Positions 59,161 through 64,000 of a stretch of 64,000 nt of DNA are shown piece by piece. The position numbers and the translations under genes were made by a program. Position 1 is the first letter of the stretch; each line of letters starts with the position of its first letter. Source of the DNA: Pempheris klunzingeri (taxonomy: Eukaryota > Chordata > Actinopteri > Acropomatiformes > Pempheridae); the NCBI RefSeq assembly GCF_042242105.1, contig NC_092022.1, positions 10,784,001-10,848,000 on the forward strand, in the 5' to 3' direction. The notes beneath the pieces were generated by a model that ran no database searches, was not told where the DNA came from, and saw only the letters and a program-made list of their open reading frames with translations.

Positions 59161-59280
59161 TACAAGTAGAGGGGACTGTTATGAGCCTCCATCCGGATGA
59201 GCAAGATGACGAAGCTTCTGAGGAGAGAGGCAGAAAGGGCGTGGGGAGATCTCAGACATGGGGAGGGAGGGGGGAGTGCT

Positions 59281-59462
59281 GAGCGGAGGTCGGAGGTGGA
59301 TAAAGAGAGGGAGAGAGTGTGGCTCCCCCCCCCTGAGGAGTTCAGGGAACCTTCATGACTGACTAGAGAGCCGGGGTTTCAGTGCAAGGTGCTGGAGAGA
59401 TCGTTAACGGCTGCAGTCCAGTGTTGAGGGTGTTGAGAGAGTCCAGATCTCCTGTTGCTGTC
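59281..59462 (+). promoter_or_regulatory. prok1 promoter and 5'UTR region
   Basis: Purine-rich DNA with a weak TATA-like GGATAAAG (59298-59305), followed by the 5'UTR. A minimal upstream frame ATG ACT GAC TAG lies at 59355-59366, about 100 bases before the prok1 start. The start site is inferred, not seen. Confidence 0.4.
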
Positions 59463-60776
59463 ATGGGCTTCAGGGCGGTGCTGCTGTCCTTCCTCCTGGT
59501 GTCTCTGAGCTGGTCCAGAGCAGCCGTCATCACAGGGGTGAGTGAGAGGTTTCTGCCTCTGCCGCAACTCACATTTGTTCTGTTAATTTATTAGATTATT
59601 GAATTTATGTTTTATCTAAGAGTATAATCATTCTAATTGTCTTATTACTCTTTTTGCACTTAAATTAAAAAAAATGAAAATAAAACTAATATTTTACACT
59701 GTACCCTGAAGGATAAGCGGTATAGACAATAATATATTATATATATTTTATATATAGTATATTGAGACACTATATGATTTCACACCTTCCAATAAAATTA
59801 CCTCTTACTAGGGCTGCTGTTTTCATCATTGCCTAATCAGTCCTTTCTTTTTCCTTTTTATTTAGTTTGTTGCATTTAAAATAGTGGCAAATGCTCATCA
59901 TAAGCTTCCTGACTTTGCGATGACATCTTCAAATTGTTCATTTTTGTCTGACCGACAGTCCAAAACCCAAAATCATTGAATTTACAACCACAAAGTACAG
60001 ACAAAAGCTGCAAATCCACACATTTGGAAAGCAGGGTCATGAAAATTCACTTATTATCAAAATTATTATCTATTTTCTTTGGATTAATTAAATGACTGAT
60101 TGATTGAATAGTAATTCTGTCTATGCATTAGGATGTGTGTTCTACTTGCACTCAACCCTCTATGTACATTTTGTTTTTAACACCACTTGACTTTTGATTT
60201 TCGGTTTGATTTTCTCATATTCAGACTATAAATATGCAAACAGTGCTGTTCACTTTTGTGGATGATTGTCTAAAATTTGATTACACATGACTGACAGGAG
60301 ACCACATCCTCCTCCACTTCAAGTTCACTGGAAAAAAACGAGAGGAAATTATCTCAGCCCTCTGATTGATATTCATTAGTAAATGGATTAGAGAGATGAC
60401 GGGCAAAGGATAAAATGGCTCCCACTGTACGAACATGAGAGGACATCTCTATCACAATTAGTAAAAATTAAAATAGATTCACTTATAAAAGGCTATGTCT
60501 ATTAGCATAAATAACAATAAGATTGATTCACTGGCATCAAAAGACCTGTCTTTGTCTCTCTACCTCTTTTCTTTTCTTCTTTTCTGTGTGTACCTCCCCG
60601 TCTTTATCTTTCCTGCAGGCCTGTGAGAGAGACGTGCAGTGTGGTTTTGATCTTTGCTGTGCTGTCAGTCTGTGGCTGAGGGGCCTGAGGATGTGCGTCC
60701 CAAGAGGTATAGAAGGGGATGAATGCCACCCGTTTAGTCATAAGGTGGGCAGAAATCTTCCTGCATCACACCCTCT

Positions 60777-60820
<44 letters not shown>

Positions 60821-61268
60821 CATACTCCGTGATTTCTCTCTCGCCCACACTTGTTTTCTGCAATTGCGGAAACTGAGATCATATCAAGTGCCGGCAGGTT
60901 GGCTGAAGCTTTAGAAAAGCTGCTGATAACTGCAGAGGCTATTGATCTCCTCCACGGTGAAACAGGCATTCAGTGCCCATACTTCAGTTTGATCGTTTGG
61001 AGATGGCAACAATTAGTTCTGCTAACACCACATCCATCTCTGCATTACAGACTTTTAAAGAGCAGCTTTTTAAGTCCTGCAGCGCCACTTGTCAGCTGAT
61101 GAAGGATTTAAACTGTCAGATTATCCCCACTCCCTTTCCTACTTGCAGGTGCCCTATCCAGGGAAAAGGCAACATCACACCTGCCCGTGTCTCCCCCACT
61201 TGGTGTGCACCAGGTACAGTGATAGCAAGTACAGATGTACTGACGACTTCAAAAACATGGACTTTTAA
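59463..61268 (+). CDS. prok1: Prokineticin 1 (Prok1/EG-VEGF), three exons
   Basis: Secreted cysteine-rich ligand of the prokineticin receptors (GPCRs), known for gut motility and endocrine-gland angiogenesis roles. Exons: 59463-59537, 60619-60744 and 61149-61268. Both introns are GT-AG between whole codons, giving 106 aa (human 105). Residues 1-20 are a signal peptide ([20 protein letters not shown]). The mature chain starts with the invariant AVITGACERD, needed for receptor activation. All ten cysteines of the family are present: six in exon 2 (including [20 protein letters not shown]) and four in exon 3 ([12 protein letters not shown] and KYRC). It ends in DDFKNMDF, compare human DLKNINF. 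PROK1 is preferred over PROK2 by sequence and by its place beside lamtor5. The spacing within the cysteine pattern is normal, so the gene looks intact. Confidence 0.96.
59811..60115 (+). repeat. Teleost dispersed repeat in prok1 intron 1
   Basis: Starts tagggctgctgttttcatca and continues with cttcaaattgttcatttttg, gaccgacagtccaaaaccca, a segment on measuring caaatccacacatttg, and attatcaaaattattatcta. This matches in order a common fish dispersed repeat of probable DNA-transposon origin that starts agggctgcaactaacgatta. The copy is diverged. Confidence 0.7.
60780..60818. repeat. (CA)n microsatellite
   Basis: Perfect CA run of about 19 units in prok1 intron 2, starting some 35 bases after the exon 2 donor. 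Confidence 0.95.
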
Positions 61269-61612
61269 AAGACGCCTGAATGGTCAGATGAAGAAGCGCA
61301 CAGCAGAAACAGTGTGAAGACTCGAACAGGCTACGGGTCAGAAATACATATTTATCCTTCACATGCTGTATTCTTCATTTCTGTACTCTATGCACTATAA
61401 TACATAGACTGGATTCTGTTAATCCACCCATCAAGGACAGAAAATATAATGTCAGCAAAGACCACGTGTTACCTGTTAACAAGAGCCACAGTGGACATCA
61501 GACACTTTCTACTTAATAACAATTAATTTGTGAACAGTTGAAACATTTGTTGTTTTGTTTTCATGCTCGTTTTATGTTAATTTATCAAGAGAAAAGTATG
61601 AATATTATTGTC

Positions 61613-61618
61613 AATAAA
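61613..61618 (+). terminator. prok1 polyadenylation signal candidate
   Basis: AATAAA about 345 bases after the prok1 stop codon. Confidence 0.55.
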
Positions 61619-62340
61619 AGTATAATGACAACATTGTTGTTGGATATGTGCTTTGTGGAGTCTTTTTTCCCCTCCGTGTACAGTTTATGCCTGATTAAAC
61701 ATTACGTGTGTCCAGGGATGGAAGAGTCAAGTAGTTTTAATCACAGTCTGATTATGATGAAGGTCATAACCAAAGTCTCCTTTACCTTCATGAGCACACT
61801 CAGGACATTGCTATATAACAGGACTGACCTGTGCCAAACACTTGGCTACTGCGGATGTCAATTAAAGGGCAATTCCACCACAACGCCTTCAACAGACTTT
61901 TTAAGATTGTCTCTTTGCCAGTATTATTTGTTCATATTGATATTGTCATTATTACAAAATTTTAGTTTTTTTCAAAAACAACAAATCACCAGAGAAATTG
62001 TGAGCCGTGACAGAGAGTATAGCTGCTTAGTATAGTTGCTTTGACTGTTGTGAGATGTAACTGAGTACAGCTTTGAGGTACTTGTACTCTACTAGAGTAT
62101 TTCAATTTAATGCTAATTTATACCTCTAGTCCACTGAATCTACCAGGGGAGTATTTTTCTTTTGACTTTATATTATATAGATTATTACATTAACATCTGT
62201 TCTTTGCAGATTGAGTATTATTAACAATGATGGATGATCTTAAAAAGTAATTAATCCACACCACAAAAGACATAAACAAGCTGTAACATAAAAAGTTACG
62301 TACACATTAATACACAACTAATAATGATATAGTACACACT
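61619..62340. other. Intergenic DNA downstream of prok1
   Basis: AT-rich. The plus strand is open for 165 codons across 61538-62035, but the reading resembles no known protein and follows the prok1 polyadenylation signal, so I do not call it a gene. Confidence 0.5.
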
Positions 62341-62583
62341 GTATATACACTGTTGCCCATAAAGTTGGAATAAAATGTTTTTTCCCTCTTCTCATGAAAT
62401 GATAGTGACAATGTGATTTATTCTTGATAAATAAAGTGTATATCTTCTCAACTTTATTGATCAAACTCTTCCAAACATATCACAGTGAAACTTAAACCAC
62501 AAGTAACCTTTGCAAACGGTGTATTCAGGCTTTAACAAAATTGGGGGTATTGAACAATTATTCCAACTTTATGGGCAACAGTG

Positions 62584-62590
<7 letters not shown>
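62341..62590. mobile_element. MITE with 33-bp perfect terminal inverted repeats
   Basis: Positions 62341-62373 and 62558-62590 are perfect inverted repeats of 33 bases; the core of each end reads CACTGTTGCCCATAAAG. The element is about 240-250 bases, has no coding capacity and sits in TA-rich DNA with TA at both edges, as expected for a Tc1/mariner-type non-autonomous element inserted at TA. The perfect ends suggest fairly recent insertion. Family assignment is inference. Confidence 0.85.
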
Positions 62591-62646
<56 letters not shown>

Positions 62647-62676
62647 CTATATATATATATAGATATATATATAAGG
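62591..62676. repeat. (AT)n/(GT)n compound microsatellite
   Basis: An AT run, a GT run (to about 62640), and a second AT-rich run with an internal palindrome, directly adjoining the MITE. Confidence 0.9.
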
Positions 62677-63720
62677 ATCCATTTCTGCATAAGCACTTTT
62701 ACCTTTGATATTTTAAGTATGTTTTATTGCTAAAATGTGTGTACTGCCACTTAAGTCACATTTTGAATCTTGAAATTTTACTTGTAATGAACAATTTTTA
62801 TGATGTGATATTAGAAATTAAAACTAAACTAATGTATATAAGCAGGATAATTTTTTCAGCTATGTGCTTCGATTTGGGGTAATTTTTAGTTTTTCATGGA
62901 ATTAATTCACTGCAAAAAAACATTTCCTGAAACCAAATGCAACCCAAGATTATGGAATCAATTGTGGCTTGATAAAAGTTTTCAATTCAAATTTAGAAAT
63001 TGAATTTAAAATGTAATATTAATTTTGTAAATATGAAATAAGATTAGCATTCATGTCAAAGTCACACTATAGTGTATGGAATGTATGGGTTTTGAGTAAG
63101 CTTGAGTAAGCCTCTTGAAATTGAAGTGCTTTATTTTTCTTTGTTTACACTTCAAGCCTGTATCTTTGTTTTGTGTACTTTTGTTATCAGATAACCAAGC
63201 CCAAGTAAGCCCAGGTCACGCCCTTGGAAACGTGCGGAAATTTTCCATATCGACGTTAAACAGAAATTCCGGACATTAAATCTCCTAATCTACATGTCAA
63301 CACATTAAGTGCGCACTGCATATCTATTAAACACTTGCACATGTATATTCAAATGATCAGTTAGATAATAAAAGTCAATGCTCTGATACACTTCCGTTAA
63401 ATAATTTTTCTTTTGCTCAACTGTTTCCTGAGCCAATCTGAGGGATTTCTCTTTAGTGCAACAGCAGAAACAGTGAAACTTAAAGCAATGAGTCAGTTCA
63501 ATTAGTGTTGCACAACATCCAGCAGTTTTATTTAATTGTGATTATCTTAACAATATACTGAACGGACAACGACACAGAGAATATCAGGTCCACTTTATAA
63601 AGCCTACATTGCTTTACAGTAAATTGTTTCCACAAAACATTTCTATAGTTCCTTTAAAAATCTTCACTGTTCAATTGTTTGATTTAATATTTGCTCCTAT
63701 TCATCACCATATCGCTTATT
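62677..63720. other. Intergenic DNA upstream of the protease gene
   Basis: AT-rich, with no recognised gene or repeat. A CCAAT motif (gagccaatctg) lies near 63430, about 400 bases from the protease start. Confidence 0.5.
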
Positions 63721-63721
63721 T

Positions 63722-63830
63722 CTTATCTCCAGCTGATTCATGATATCAAGTTCTCCGGAAGGGCATATTGGAGACACAACCTTGATATGTTGTATATAAG
63801 GGCTGGACTCTAACTGGAATTTCACTCTCT
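63722..63830 (+). promoter_or_regulatory. TATA promoter of pepsinogen-type gene
   Basis: TATATAA at 63793-63799 lies 58 bases before the start codon, so transcription probably begins near 63825. A GATA-type site (CTTATC, 63722-63727) lies about 70 bases upstream of the TATA box. TATA boxes and GATA sites are typical of gastric pepsinogen promoters. Confidence 0.65.
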
Positions 63831-63856
63831 GGGTGCAACAGCAAAGTAGCAACACG

Positions 63857-63912
63857 ATGAAGTGGCTTGTCGTCCTGTCTGCCCTCGTGGCTTTCTCCGA
63901 ATGCCTCCACAG
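63857..63912 (+). CDS. Pepsinogen-type aspartic protease, exon 1 (partial gene)
   Basis: Secreted gastric aspartic-protease precursor (pepsin/chymosin family). Only the first exon is in the window: ATG at 63857, a signal peptide MKWLVVLSALVAFSECLHR and a strong donor (AG|gtaagtcg, exon edge 63912). The MKWL...LSEC/FSEC leader followed by an exon end just before the activation peptide is the family pattern; the propeptide and both catalytic Asp-Thr-Gly motifs would lie to the right of the window. Pepsinogen A, pepsinogen C and chymosin cannot be told apart from the leader alone. Human has the chymosin pseudogene CYMP next to PROK1, so a syntenic chymosin/pepsinogen-type gene is the best reading. 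Confidence 0.75.
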
Positions 63913-64000
63913 GTAAGTCGGACTTGGTTGGTCGAAAAGCAACCTGTTCCTTAATTTCTTTGACATTTTATACGTCAATAGGCTGAATTGTTGAATGATA

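Noticed and set aside
59363-59572. Minus-strand frames opposite prok1 exon 1
   Set aside because: Shadows of the exon and its GC-rich 5' flank.
61538-62035. 165-codon plus-strand frame after prok1
   Set aside because: AT-rich reading with no motif; it starts at the prok1 3' end and looks like chance.
1-64000. CRISPR array, operon, phage, toxin-antitoxin or tRNA/rRNA genes
   Set aside because: None seen; the regular repeats are microsatellites and the genes are intron-containing vertebrate genes.

Overview
The window is vertebrate nuclear DNA, almost certainly from a ray-finned fish and probably a percomorph-type teleost. Genes are split by GT-AG introns, coding density is low, dinucleotide (CA/TG) and CTAT microsatellites are frequent, and several interspersed repeats match families I know from teleost genomes. 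I see no bacterial, phage, plasmid or CRISPR features. Layout from left to right: 1-8.9 kb is non-coding or unresolved, with a possible CpG-rich promoter near 3.5 kb, one orphan splice-flanked segment on the minus strand, and microsatellites. 8.9-14.4 kb holds alx3 (plus strand, four coding exons, paired-class homeodomain plus OAR tail). 14.4-17.7 kb is intergenic. 17.8-20.5 kb holds rbm15 (plus strand, one large coding exon, three RRMs and a SPOC domain), followed by a long AT-rich 3' region. 29.3-52.8 kb holds slc16a4/MCT5 (minus strand, eight coding exons plus two predicted 5'UTR exons), whose introns carry most of the transposon debris. 53.3-56.8 kb holds lamtor5 (minus strand, four exons). 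59.4-61.6 kb holds prok1 (plus strand, three exons). The last 200 bases hold the promoter and first exon of a pepsinogen-type aspartic protease (plus strand, running off the window). The gene set and most relative orientations match human chromosome 1p13.3 (ALX3 ... RBM15, SLC16A4, LAMTOR5, PROK1, chymosin pseudogene CYMP). This is ordinary conserved microsynteny. The genes are not an operon and do not act in one pathway: a craniofacial transcription factor, a nuclear RNA/m6A adaptor, a monocarboxylate-transporter family protein, a Ragulator subunit, a secreted prokineticin and a digestive protease precursor. Exon boundaries were placed by hand from splice dinucleotides and reading-frame continuity. 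Every internal coding junction given for alx3, slc16a4, lamtor5 and prok1 keeps the frame. I did not find evidence for a previously undescribed biological system. The points most worth a second look are the protease gene at the chymosin position, the breakpoint beside alx3, paired P3 homeodomain sites around alx3, a MITE with perfect 33-bp inverted ends, and several orphan exon-like segments.
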